DNA of 53,605 nt from CAZOAR01 sp964577985. GTDB taxonomy: Bacteria; Gemmatimonadota; CAZMKB01; CAZNLH01. Shown piece after piece: positions 16,748 through 25,877 of the stretch (position 1 is its first letter; each line of letters opens with the position of its first letter). The translations under genes were made by a program, and so were the position numbers. The notes under the pieces were generated by a model that made no database searches, was not told where the DNA came from, and saw only the letters and a program-made list of their open reading frames with translations. Location of the stretch: positions 1-53,605 of the forward strand of contig CAZOAR010000019.1 in NCBI GenBank assembly GCA_964577985.1. The letters run 5' to 3'.

Positions 16748-16842
16748 CGACCCACCCGGAAACGAGCAGAGTAGAGCGCTGTTTTCCACTGTTGAAGCCC
16801 CGGAGAAGAGCAGGGTGCGACCCGCCGGGAACGGGGCAGGTA
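16741..16842 (+). repeat. imperfect direct repeat pair upstream of hgcA
   Basis: Copy one at about 16742-16773 and copy two at about 16813-16842 share GGGTG, CGACCC, GGAA and GCAG in the same order, with a few single-base indels. Copy one covers the end of the VOC gene. Copy two is followed by TATACAT (16841-16847), a possible -10 element. They may be paired regulator sites or a small duplication. Confidence 0.4.
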
Positions 16843-16955
16843 TACATCATCCAGCAGGCGCACATGCAAGGCAAGGCAAACCTGTAATTCCTGAGACGAC
16901 CCCTCGTCAAGTACTGTAGACCCCGAGATCAATCCTGCACTAATCGAGCAGGGCA

Positions 16956-17933
16956 ATGGAGAAACAAGCGATTCGGACTGTCACGACAAGGATAACCCCG
17001 GGCGACATCCTGGGCCGCTGGAGGATGCGCTGGGCCATGGGCCGCGCCAACTACCGGGTGAATCCCGGGCTATACTCCATCGGGGCACCAGATCCGGATT
17101 CTCCGGTACTTGTGACGGCAAACTACAAGCTGACCTTCGATGAGGTTCGCTCAAAGCTCGCTGGTGTCGCGGCGTGGATCCTGGTTCTCGACACAAAGGG
17201 AATAAATGTGTGGTGCGCGGCAGGCAAGGGGACATTCAGTACTGAGGAACTTGTGCGTCGCGTGGAGGCCGTCAACCTCGGAAAGGTCGTGTCGCACCGC
17301 AGACTTGTTGTTCCGCAGCTTGGTGCGACCGGTGTTGCTGCTCATGAAGTCAAGCGGCTCTGCGGCTTCAGGGTGGTTTACGGGCCCGTGCGAGCGGCTG
17401 ACATCAGGGGCTTCCTCGAAGCGCACATGAGGGCGACAGAGGAGATGCGCCGGGTGACCTTCAATATCGGTGAAAGATTCGTGCTGACAGGCGCGGAACT
17501 GGCTCCCGCCCTGAAATGGGGCGTATTGATACTGTTGTTGCTGATGATTCTCAACCTTGGTGGCTCCGTACTGGAACGAACGGGTGCGATATTGCTGAGT
17601 TTCGCCCCGATAATAGCAGGCGTGATAGCGGGCACAGTTGTTGTCCCGATACTCCTTCCATGGATACCTGGCCACGCATTTTCTCTAAAGGGAGCCATAG
17701 CGGGAGTCCCGATCGTCGGGGGGGTCGTACTCCTGACTTCGTCCGCCCATGACATCGGCGGCAATGTACAGGCTTTCCTCATCGGAACGGCAGTGGCGTC
17801 TTTCCTTGCCATGCAGTTTACGGGCTCGACCACCTTCACTTCACCCTCCGGTGTTGAGTGGGAAATGAAACGCGCGCTTCCATGGCAGATAGGAGCGGTA
17901 ATCGTGGCGGAAGTTGTTGCGTTTGCGTTGTAG
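16956..17933 (+). CDS. hgcA: mercury methylation corrinoid protein HgcA
   Basis: 325 residues, close to the usual length. The diagnostic cap-helix motif N84-V-W-C87-A-A-G-K91 is intact; Cys87 would be the lower ligand to cobalt of the corrinoid. The N-terminal corrinoid-binding domain covers about residues 40-175, with VVPQLGATGVAAHEVKR and FRVVYGPVRAADI matching known HgcA closely. About five transmembrane helices follow (from about residue 188), with the typical QFTGSTTFTSPSGVEWEM segment before the last helix. HgcA accepts a methyl group, in known systems from methyl-folate, and transfers it to Hg(II), giving methylmercury. The ribosome site is weak (AGGG). hgcB follows 44 bases later. I see no adjacent arsR-like regulator, sometimes found beside hgcAB. 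Confidence 0.96.
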   Translation: MEKQAIRTVTTRITPGDILGRWRMRWAMGRANYRVNPGLYSIGAPDPDSPVLVTANYKLTFDEVRSKLAGVAAWILVLDTKGINVWCAAGKGTFSTEELVRRVEAVNLGKVVSHRRLVVPQLGATGVAAHEVKRLCGFRVVYGPVRAADIRGFLEAHMRATEEMRRVTFNIGERFVLTGAELAPALKWGVLILLLLMILNLGGSVLERTGAILLSFAPIIAGVIAGTVVVPILLPWIPGHAFSLKGAIAGVPIVGGVVLLTSSAHDIGGNVQAFLIGTAVASFLAMQFTGSTTFTSPSGVEWEMKRALPWQIGAVIVAEVVAFAL

Positions 17934-17977
17934 ATAGCTATCTTCTGGTATGACGTTGCTGTGATGAGCAGGAGATT

Positions 17978-18253
17978 ATGGCGGAACTTACATACATACG
18001 GGGAGTCAATACCCTCACACTCGACGAGGCAAAGTGCAACGGATGCAGGATGTGCGTCGAAGTATGCCCTCATCACGTCTTTGAGTCGTCGGAAGGTTGT
18101 GTTAGAATAGCAAGGGTAGACGCATGCATGGAATGCGGGGCGTGTACCATGAACTGCCCGGCAGGCGCTCTCAGCGTAAACCCCGGGGTCGGATGCGCCC
18201 TGGCAGTCCTTAAGGGGTGGGTCACGCGCTCAGAGCCGGACTGCTGCTCCTGA
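17978..18253 (+). CDS. hgcB: mercury methylation ferredoxin HgcB
   Basis: 91 residues. Two [4Fe-4S] motifs: Cys20, 23, 26, 30 (CNGCRMCVEVCP) and Cys50, 53, 56, 60 (CMECGACTMNCP), the second carrying the HgcB signature CMECGA. The extra conserved Cys73 (GVGCA) and the vicinal pair Cys89-Cys90 near the C terminus are the residues thought to bind Hg(II) or hand it to HgcA. HgcB reduces the HgcA corrinoid back to Co(I). AGGAG lies about four bases before the ATG. Directly downstream of hgcA and probably co-transcribed with it. Confidence 0.96.
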   Translation: MAELTYIRGVNTLTLDEAKCNGCRMCVEVCPHHVFESSEGCVRIARVDACMECGACTMNCPAGALSVNPGVGCALAVLKGWVTRSEPDCCS

Positions 18254-18319
18254 CTCAGGCCCGAAAGGTGGCAATTCGGCAGCGGACATAATCGACCACC
18301 CTTTTCCAGAGCGAGGCAG

Positions 18320-20458
18320 ATGACTATGTTTTCTTCCAGAACGCTCTTTATGGCACTGATCTGCCTGACACTATTTCCAATGAAGGATTCTATGGCACAA
18401 GAGACACGAAAGGTTATAGCTCCACCCACAGCACGGATCGAACCGTTCGAATTCAAGGAGCATGGTCATGTCCGGGTCGACAATTATTACTGGCTGCGCG
18501 AGCGGGAAAACCCCGAGGTTATCAGATATCTGGAGGCCGAGAACGCGTACACCGATGCCATCATGGCGCATGAGGAGGACTTCCAGGAAGCCCTGTTCGA
18601 GGAGATCAAGGGGCGGATAAAACAGACCGACCTCTCGGTTCCTTACAGAATGGACGATTACTATTATTACACTCGCTATGAAAATGGAAAAGAATACCCC
18701 ATCTACTGCAGAAAAAAGGGCTCTCTCGACTCTCCAGAGCAGGTGATGCTCGATGTCAACGAGATGGCGGGGGGACACGGTTTTTTCGCCGTGGGCCCGA
18801 GAGCGATAAGCTCCGGGCAGGATCTTGTCGCGTATCCGGTCGACACCGTCGGCAGGCGGATATATGATATCCATATCAAGGATCTTGAGACGGGCAGGGT
18901 GCTCCCTGACGTGATCCCCCGGGTCACCAGCAATATCGTCTGGGCGAACGACAACAAGACCCTCTTCTACACCAGGCAGGACCCGGAGACACTCAGGTGG
19001 TACCGCATCTACAGGCATGTCGTCGGAACCGACCCCACCGAGGATGTCCTTGTATACGGAGAAGCAGATGAAACGTTTGAGTGTGAGGTGTCGAAGACGA
19101 AATCCAAGAAATACCTGCTGATAGCTTCATCTCAAACACTCAGCACGGAATACCGCTATCTTGATGCTGGCGACCCGCAAGGCGAGTTCAAGGTCTTTCT
19201 GCCCCGAGAGCGCGACCACGAATATCACGTTGACCACTATCGAGATCATTTCTATATCAGGACCAATGACCACGCGAAGAACTACCGTCTGATGAAGACT
19301 CCTGTCAACGCGACGGGGAGAGAGAACTGGCAGGAGGTTATACCGCACAGGGACGACGTTCTCCTGACTGGATTCGAGGTATTCAAGGATTTCCTGGTCC
19401 TGAAGGAAAGAAAGAACGGGCTGACACAGCTCTTCGTGGATCCGTGGAGCGGAGGCGAGGGGAGTTACATCGAATTCGAAGAGCCGGCCTATCTGGCCCG
19501 GACAGGAGACAACTACGATATCGAGACTCCGATCGTGCGCTTCGTCTATTCATCCATGAAGACCCCCGAATCGGTCTACGACTATAACATGGTGACCCGT
19601 GAGAGAGTGCTGCTCAAGCAGAAAGAGGTTCTGGGAGGCTTTCGTCCGGAAGATTACACTACCGAGCGGCTCTGGGCGACCGCGAAGGACGGGGTAAAGA
19701 TCCCAATTTCCCTCGTCTACCGCAATGGGATAAAGAGAGACGGCACTAATCCGCTCCTTCTCTACGGTTATGGCTCATACGGCATCAGCATGGACGCGGC
19801 TTTTCGTTCGCACAGGCTGAGCCTGATAGATCGCGGCTTTATCTACGCCATAGCTCACATCCGTGGAGGGCAGGAGTTGGGGCGTTACTGGTATGAGGAT
19901 GGCAAGCTGCTGAAAAAGAAGAACACGTTTACCGACTTTATCGCCTGCAGCGAATATCTCGTCGAGGAAAAGCTGACGGCCCCAGACAGGCTCTATGCGT
20001 TGGGGGGCAGTGCGGGCGGGCTTCTGATGGGCGCCATAATCAACATGCGTCCCGATCTTTACAGGGGTGTCGTAGCCGAGGTTCCGTTTGTCGACGTGAT
20101 CACCACCATGCTCGACAAGACCATACCCCTCACGACAGGTGAGTATGATGAGTGGGGGAACCCGAACGATGAGACTTACTACGATTACATGCTCTCTTAT
20201 TCGCCCTACGACAATGTGGCGGCGCAGGACTACCCCAACCTGCTGGTTACAACAGGCCTCCACGATTCGCAGGTACAGTACTGGGAGCCGGCGAAGTGGG
20301 TCGCGCGCCTGAGGGCGACAAAGACCGACGACAACCGCCTGCTTCTGAGGACCAAGATGGAGGCGGGTCACCACGGCGTATCGGGACGGTACGGGCAATA
20401 CCGGGAACTCGCTTTCTTATACGCCTTTATCCTGGATCTCCAGGGAATTACCGAGTAA
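18320..20458 (+). CDS. prolyl oligopeptidase family S9A, oligopeptidase B-like, exported
   Basis: 712 residues. The N-terminal hydrophobic stretch ending DSMAQE is a signal peptide, so it acts in the periplasm or outside. A beta-propeller (about 60-430) precedes the alpha/beta hydrolase domain. The nucleophile Ser lies in GGSAGGLLMG, the Asp in LHDSQVQYWEP and the His in AGHHGVSGRYG, completing the triad. The segment GYGSYGISMDAAF and AHIRGGQELGRYWYEDGK match oligopeptidase B (PtrB), which cleaves after basic residues in short peptides. ATG 18320 and ATG 18326 are both possible starts. Single gene on the plus strand after hgcB, 66 bases away; no link to mercury is implied. Confidence 0.93.
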   Translation: MTMFSSRTLFMALICLTLFPMKDSMAQETRKVIAPPTARIEPFEFKEHGHVRVDNYYWLRERENPEVIRYLEAENAYTDAIMAHEEDFQEALFEEIKGRIKQTDLSVPYRMDDYYYYTRYENGKEYPIYCRKKGSLDSPEQVMLDVNEMAGGHGFFAVGPRAISSGQDLVAYPVDTVGRRIYDIHIKDLETGRVLPDVIPRVTSNIVWANDNKTLFYTRQDPETLRWYRIYRHVVGTDPTEDVLVYGEADETFECEVSKTKSKKYLLIASSQTLSTEYRYLDAGDPQGEFKVFLPRERDHEYHVDHYRDHFYIRTNDHAKNYRLMKTPVNATGRENWQEVIPHRDDVLLTGFEVFKDFLVLKERKNGLTQLFVDPWSGGEGSYIEFEEPAYLARTGDNYDIETPIVRFVYSSMKTPESVYDYNMVTRERVLLKQKEVLGGFRPEDYTTERLWATAKDGVKIPISLVYRNGIKRDGTNPLLLYGYGSYGISMDAAFRSHRLSLIDRGFIYAIAHIRGGQELGRYWYEDGKLLKKKNTFTDFIACSEYLVEEKLTAPDRLYALGGSAGGLLMGAIINMRPDLYRGVVAEVPFVDVITTMLDKTIPLTTGEYDEWGNPNDETYYDYMLSYSPYDNVAAQDYPNLLVTTGLHDSQVQYWEPAKWVARLRATKTDDNRLLLRTKMEAGHHGVSGRYGQYRELAFLYAFILDLQGITE

Positions 20459-20535
20459 AGGAGTTGAAGATCGTGGCGGGTATGTTCTGAGGCGTCGGTT
20501 AATGACTCCGCCTGTCGGATGGGGCGCCTGGCCTG

Positions 20536-22251
20536 CTAAAACGCCTCTCCCGGTCTCCAACCCGATTTCATGAGGTGGGTGAGCAGGTCGAAGACCTCCC
20601 GGCGCTCGGCGTAGACCAGTAGAAGAAGGAGGTCGCCGGGACGGGACCATTCGAGCGCCTGGCGCACGGCACTCATTTCGCACTCAGCATGGCTTATCAT
20701 CTCGCCCGGTGCGCCGAGGCGACGGAGTTCCGATTCTATCAGGCTCGGGATCTCTCCCTTTTCACGTCCCCTCAGGTAGCTCTCCATCTCCTTTATGATT
20801 ATCCTGTCGGGACCGGCTTTCCAGGTGATTGCCACCTGCTCGCGTATTGATGTGTCGCTGCGGTCCCCCGCCTGCCCCAGGAGAACGAGCCACCGGTCGG
20901 CGGGCAACGCCCTGACCATCTCATAGAGGGCCTTGAAACCGTGAGCGTTATGGGCGAAGTCAACGATCGCCGTAACTCCTCCCAGTTCGAAGATATTTCC
21001 CCGTCCGGGATTTCTCTCGGGTGTACCCTCGAAACCAAGGAGGCCTTTTCTTATCGATTCGTCTGAGAGCCCCAGCCTGCCCGCGACCAGAATGGCGGCG
21101 AGCGCGTTGGAAATGTTATGTCGGGCAGAGCCCTCCATGGTTATCGGAATCTCATCCACTTTTATCAACTCCTCGCGCTGCCTCTCCCTGCTCCTGACGA
21201 GGACGTTTTCTTCCAGCCAGGCCGCCTCACCTCCTTCGGCCAGATGTCTGGTCAGTCCAGGTTGATCCCTGTCGAGGCTGAACCACGCGACAGGGACACC
21301 CAGATCACGTCCCGCCTCCTTCAGGCCAGCGTCATCGGCATTCAGCACAAGGAGGCCATCGGCACCGACAGCGCGGTGGACAACGAGCTTGGCCTTCGTC
21401 AGGGTAGTCAGATCGTTGACCCCATACTCGCCCAGGTGGTCCGTGCTGGCGTTCGTCACAAGCGCTGCGTCCGCGGATCGCACAGGGAGTCCCCGCCTCA
21501 GGATGCCTCCTCGCGCCGTCTCGAGGATCGCGATGTCTGTATCTCTATTACGAAGAACCAGTCGTGCCCCCTCCGGGCCCGAGTAATCTCCTCGCTCAAC
21601 CAGCCTGTCGTCAACGATGATGCCGTCGGTCGAAGAGAACCCCTCTGAAAGACCGTGGGTTCTGACCATAGAGGCCAGAAGCCTTACGGTCGTCGATTTG
21701 CCATTGGTCCCGGTTACGAGTGCGACAGGGATATCGTGGACGTGCGACCAGTCGATCGAGCCGGGCGCGGGGAGGTCTTCGGCATCAAGAGTCAGAGAGC
21801 CTTTCCCGGTGCCCAGCGAGACATGCTCGTCGTCGGGGATAAAGGAAACGCCTCGTTCTGAGGCGGCATCGCGCAGCGAGAGAAGCGCCGGATTGACCTC
21901 GCAGGCAATCTCCTGACGGAGCCTGGAACTTTCCCGCTCGAGGTCGAGGCTCCCTCTCCCCTCAGTTTCCGTCAGCGCCGCCTCCACAGCCCATTCGTTC
22001 ACCTCCGTGGCGGCATAGAGGGCGTCAATCGGCGCGCTCATCGCCAGACACGCGCCGCCCGGGAACCTGCGAATCGTGACAGACTCAGAGGACCAGCCGA
22101 CCGCGTCCAGCATGTCCCGCGCGTGGACCTTCCAGAGATCCACCACGCTCTCGACCTCTGTCTCCCGCCCGTAGATCTCCAGAGCCGCACCCGCGTTATC
22201 CCACTGGAGATTGGGGCCGGTGAGCCGGCGTGATTCTTTGACCTCGATCAA
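20536..22251 (-). CDS. Mur-ligase protein related to cyanophycin synthetase, no ATP-grasp
   Basis: 571 residues. Residues about 1-165 have no recognised motif and are too short for an ATP-grasp domain. From about residue 175 the protein is a Mur ligase: P-loop VTGTNGKST, then SGPEGARLVLRNRDTDIAILETARGG and TNASTDHLGEYG, all matching the Mur half of CphA. The last block (FAHNAHGFKALYEMV) is the C-terminal ligase domain. It therefore differs from CphA2, which keeps ATP-grasp and degrades the Mur half. The ATG overlaps the cphA stop (ATGA). It probably assists cyanophycin assembly or acts on a related peptide; this is inference. Confidence 0.8.
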   Translation of the reverse strand: MIEVKESRRLTGPNLQWDNAGAALEIYGRETEVESVVDLWKVHARDMLDAVGWSSESVTIRRFPGGACLAMSAPIDALYAATEVNEWAVEAALTETEGRGSLDLERESSRLRQEIACEVNPALLSLRDAASERGVSFIPDDEHVSLGTGKGSLTLDAEDLPAPGSIDWSHVHDIPVALVTGTNGKSTTVRLLASMVRTHGLSEGFSSTDGIIVDDRLVERGDYSGPEGARLVLRNRDTDIAILETARGGILRRGLPVRSADAALVTNASTDHLGEYGVNDLTTLTKAKLVVHRAVGADGLLVLNADDAGLKEAGRDLGVPVAWFSLDRDQPGLTRHLAEGGEAAWLEENVLVRSRERQREELIKVDEIPITMEGSARHNISNALAAILVAGRLGLSDESIRKGLLGFEGTPERNPGRGNIFELGGVTAIVDFAHNAHGFKALYEMVRALPADRWLVLLGQAGDRSDTSIREQVAITWKAGPDRIIIKEMESYLRGREKGEIPSLIESELRRLGAPGEMISHAECEMSAVRQALEWSRPGDLLLLLVYAERREVFDLLTHLMKSGWRPGEAF

Positions 22252-25052
22252 TCCTCTTCCTCTTGTGCGAGCCTCACTCCACGTTCGTCACGCTTGAGCC
22301 ATTCTCCTTCGAGAAGCTCAACCGGGCTCGGATCGGCCATGTCCAGCTTGACTGTGGGCTCGAACGACTTATGGTCCTCAGTCTCCCGAGATGGTGGCCC
22401 CTTGTCCGAACGGAACCTGGTGATCTGCCTCCAGCAGCGATCGATGGCGTCACCGAAGATGAGCAGGATGTCATCTTTTCTTCCCATGTTGAGGGCTGTC
22501 TCAACGGCAAGCTCCTCGTCGGGTATGACTTCAATGTTCGAGGTATCGACGCCGTTTTCAATGAGGCATTCTCGGAGGATCATCGGTATTTCGTCCGATT
22601 CTCGCCCCCGCAACGAATCGTCTCGTCGACATATGTAGTGGTCGAAATGGCCCGCGGTGAGTCGGGCGATCTCTCTTATATCCTCGTCCCGCCTGTCTCC
22701 GGGAGCCGCAAGGACCAGGACCCTGCGGCCTTTCGCTCCCAGCCGCTCGACGAGTTGACACATTGCCCTTATTGCCTCCGGATTATGACCATAGTCGAGA
22801 ATAACCTTGAATGGGTGTTCGTCAAAGATATTCATGCGCCCGGGGACCTGGAAATAGGTGCTGTCAAAGGTCTGCAGCCCATGACGGATATCTTGCAGCT
22901 TCAGTCCCATGCTGAAGGCCATCGCCGCGGCGAACATCGCGTTCTGTACGTTATGGAGTGCCCTGCCGTCCAGAGTCGCCGGGACCTGGTGGGTCCACAG
23001 CAGGGGAATGTGGGCTTCTTTGTCGTAGATCGTTATCATCTGGCCGGTGATCCCTTCTTCCAGGACAACAGCCATTCCCCCTGATTGTATGTGTTCCTTC
23101 ACGAGGGCGTGCGAATGGTTCATCGTCACGTAACAGACCTTCTCCGCTCCCGTGTGGTCGGCCATCCGCAGACAGAGGGGATCGTCGGCGTTCAAGACTG
23201 CCGTGTCCTTCGCTACTTCTATCGGGATGCGTTTGACCAGGGCAAGTTCTTCGAGCGTGTCTATTCCCCGCAGGCCCAGGTGGTCGGTCTGCACGTTGAG
23301 GCACGCCGCAACATTGCATTTCCGGTATCCCATCCCGCGTCTCAAGAGCCCCCCGCGGGCAGTCTCGAGTACCGCGACCTCCACTGAAGGGTCACGCAGG
23401 ACCATCCTCGCCGCGGTGGGTCCTGTCATATCGCCCTCCACCGTCTTGTGTCCGTCTATGTAAACGCCGTCGGTTGTCGTCAAGCCCACATGGAGTCCGG
23501 TCAGTTTGAAGATATGCGCGAGCATACGCGCCGTTGTGGTCTTCCCGTTCGTTCCGGTGATCGAGGCGATCGGGATACGACTCGGCGAGCCAGGAGGGAA
23601 GAGCAGATCCATCACCGGACCAGCCACGTCCCTTGGTTCCCCTTCACTCGGCGCAACGTGCATTCGGAATCCAGGTGCCGCGTTCACCTCACAGATTGCT
23701 CCCCCGTTGATCTTAAAGGATTCTGATATGTCCGGGCAGAGAAAATCGACACCAGCCACATCCAGCCCGATCGCCATTGCCGCTCTGACCGCCATCTCCC
23801 GGTTGTCCGGATGGACGCTGTCGGTCCTGTCTATGGATGTTCCTCCTGTCGATAAGTTTCCGGTCGAACGGAGAAAGACCACTTCCTTCTTTCCGGGGAC
23901 CGTTTCAGGGGTATATCCCTTCAGCTCGAGCAGACGTTCGGCCTGGCGGTCGATTTCGATCCGCGTCAGGACCTTTTCGTGACCTATCCCGCGCCTCGGA
24001 TCGAGATTCAGCTCCTCCACCAGTTCCCTGATAGTGCTCTTTCCATCCCCGACCACGTGCCCGGGCATGCGTTGAGCGACTGCGATCAACTCGTTGTTGA
24101 CGACGAGCATTCGATGGTCAAAGCCCTGGATGAAACGCTCCACCATCACCGTGCCGCCATGCTCGTGCGCGTTTTCATACGCCGAGGCAACCTGTTCTTC
24201 ATCCGTGATGTTGATCGACACCCCCCGGCCGTGATTCGCGTTGAGAGGCTTTACAACAACCGGGAATCCTATTCTTACCGCGGCGCGGACGGCGTCCCGC
24301 TCGCTGTAGACAAGCCTCTGCTCCGCCACGGGCAGGCCCAGGTCGGAGAGGATCTTGTTTGTCTCCTCCTTGTCTGAGGCTATTTCCACGGAGATGTGGC
24401 GCGTTTCGCTCGTTACCGTTGCCTGGATGCGTTTCTGCAGACGTCCATGTCCAAGCTGCACAAGACTGTATCGGTTGAGACGGAGGTACGGTATGTCCCT
24501 CTCCCTGGCTGCTCTCACGAGCGAGGCCGTGCTCGGTCCCAGTGCCAGTCTCTGGGCGAAACGAATGAACGCGTCTCTTTCCTCCTCGAAATCAAATTCA
24601 TCGGCCTTGAATCCTTTGGGGCGGAACTCCTCGGGCAGGAGGGAATAGATCAGAGAGAGGGCCAGCTTACCCGCCTCCAGTCCCACCGCGGAGTGCTCGT
24701 ATTCGTAGACAACGTGGTACTGTCCCTCTGCTTCTCCCACTGATCGCGTCTTGCCGTAGGTCACCTTCACACCGGTGACGCACTGCATCTCTATGGCACA
24801 ATGCTCGAGAACGTGACCCAGCCAGGTTCCCTCATCCTCCTTCATCCTGCGCACAAATCCGCCGGGCTCCCCGAATGAGCATGTATGTTCCTTGAGGCCG
24901 GGCAGCGCCTCGAGCAGACGCGTGGTGAAATCCTCACCAAGCCTGCCTGTGGGCCACTTTTCGAGCACGCCAAGGTCTATCGTGTAGCGGATCACTGGAA
25001 AATGAGCGTAGAGGCTGGGCCCGAGATAGACCGAGGTTTCGATGATCTTCAT
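22248..25052 (-). CDS. cphA: cyanophycin synthetase CphA
   Basis: 934 residues, slightly longer than typical CphA because of a charged C-terminal extension of about 45 residues. The N-terminal domain (1-160) has LGHVLEHCAIEMQ. The ATP-grasp domain (about 215-480) has VVKPLNANHGRGVSI and adds Asp to the backbone. The Mur-ligase domain starts with ITGTNGKTTT near residue 495 and contains VAVLETARGGLLRRG, adding Arg to the Asp side chain. Together these make the multi-L-arginyl-poly-L-aspartate nitrogen store in the cytoplasm. It starts two codons after the cyanophycinase gene and overlaps the next gene by four bases. Confidence 0.95.
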   Translation of the reverse strand: MKIIETSVYLGPSLYAHFPVIRYTIDLGVLEKWPTGRLGEDFTTRLLEALPGLKEHTCSFGEPGGFVRRMKEDEGTWLGHVLEHCAIEMQCVTGVKVTYGKTRSVGEAEGQYHVVYEYEHSAVGLEAGKLALSLIYSLLPEEFRPKGFKADEFDFEEERDAFIRFAQRLALGPSTASLVRAARERDIPYLRLNRYSLVQLGHGRLQKRIQATVTSETRHISVEIASDKEETNKILSDLGLPVAEQRLVYSERDAVRAAVRIGFPVVVKPLNANHGRGVSINITDEEQVASAYENAHEHGGTVMVERFIQGFDHRMLVVNNELIAVAQRMPGHVVGDGKSTIRELVEELNLDPRRGIGHEKVLTRIEIDRQAERLLELKGYTPETVPGKKEVVFLRSTGNLSTGGTSIDRTDSVHPDNREMAVRAAMAIGLDVAGVDFLCPDISESFKINGGAICEVNAAPGFRMHVAPSEGEPRDVAGPVMDLLFPPGSPSRIPIASITGTNGKTTTARMLAHIFKLTGLHVGLTTTDGVYIDGHKTVEGDMTGPTAARMVLRDPSVEVAVLETARGGLLRRGMGYRKCNVAACLNVQTDHLGLRGIDTLEELALVKRIPIEVAKDTAVLNADDPLCLRMADHTGAEKVCYVTMNHSHALVKEHIQSGGMAVVLEEGITGQMITIYDKEAHIPLLWTHQVPATLDGRALHNVQNAMFAAAMAFSMGLKLQDIRHGLQTFDSTYFQVPGRMNIFDEHPFKVILDYGHNPEAIRAMCQLVERLGAKGRRVLVLAAPGDRRDEDIREIARLTAGHFDHYICRRDDSLRGRESDEIPMILRECLIENGVDTSNIEVIPDEELAVETALNMGRKDDILLIFGDAIDRCWRQITRFRSDKGPPSRETEDHKSFEPTVKLDMADPSPVELLEGEWLKRDERGVRLAQEEED

Positions 25053-25055
25053 GAC

Positions 25056-25877
25056 TCAATGCCTTTCTGATGCGGGTTCAGCCGGGCTTGCTTCGAGGGT
25101 CTTGAGGTCGAATCGTCCCCCGTCGACAAGCACGTGCAGTCGAACCCCGATAAGGCAGACCGGATCATCCTGCTTTGCTGAATCCATCGACGAATACTCC
25201 ACTTGCGTCGGATCCACGACAGTAACAGCGCCGCTGCCAACGACTTCCACCTTACCGTCGGAGTCTATAAACGTAGCGGTGTCTTCGTCGAGGCCGATTC
25301 CTATCGTCCGGGGGTTATAGGATATAGCGGAGAGCAATCGTCCCAGCCTGTCCCTCTCCCTGAAGTGCTGGTCAATAATGACACAGCGCGTCAACCCGAG
25401 GCCCGGGGCCAGGGTGACCATAGAGGAGCGCGGAGACGGCCCCTCTTCGCCGAAGGCTATCATGTGTTCCGACAGAAATGCCGCTCCCGCCGATGTCCCG
25501 GCGACATGCTGCCCTTCCGCGTTTCGCTCGCGCAGTAGTCGGCCCACAGTACTCCCACCAAGGTTCGTGGATAGCCGGAGTTGATTGCCTCCCGTCAGAT
25601 ATACACCATCCGCGGCGCTGAGCATTTCCAACCACTCCTCGCGCTCGCAGTCGGATCTCGATTCGAAGGGAAGGGACCTGGCGTCATGGACGCCGATATC
25701 CATGAAAAGTTCTTCATACCGAGTTCCCGTGTCCGGAAGCCTTGAGGCGGTCGGAATGATGATAATGTTAGCGTCCTTCCCGCCACAGATCTCCGCGAAC
25801 CGGCTCAGTATGACCCGGTCACGCAGTTTTTCCTCTCCTCCTCCGATCGGAACTATGAAACCTCTCTTTTCGCTCAC
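25056..25877 (-). CDS. cphB: cyanophycinase CphB
   Basis: About 273 residues, family S51. GFIVPIGGGEEK at the N terminus, YLTGGNQLRLST, and the nucleophile elbow GTSAGA with Ser129 are present, followed by GIGLDEDTA. The enzyme releases beta-Asp-Arg dipeptides from cyanophycin. The start is read as GTG 25877, because AGAGGAG lies four bases upstream; a TTG at 25892 is the longer alternative. No signal peptide, so it acts in the cytoplasm. First gene of the cyanophycin operon, behind a sigma-70 promoter and a leader of about 165 bases. Confidence 0.93.
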   Translation of the reverse strand: MSEKRGFIVPIGGGEEKLRDRVILSRFAEICGGKDANIIIIPTASRLPDTGTRYEELFMDIGVHDARSLPFESRSDCEREEWLEMLSAADGVYLTGGNQLRLSTNLGGSTVGRLLRERNAEGQHVAGTSAGAAFLSEHMIAFGEEGPSPRSSMVTLAPGLGLTRCVIIDQHFRERDRLGRLLSAISYNPRTIGIGLDEDTATFIDSDGKVEVVGSGAVTVVDPTQVEYSSMDSAKQDDPVCLIGVRLHVLVDGGRFDLKTLEASPAEPASERH

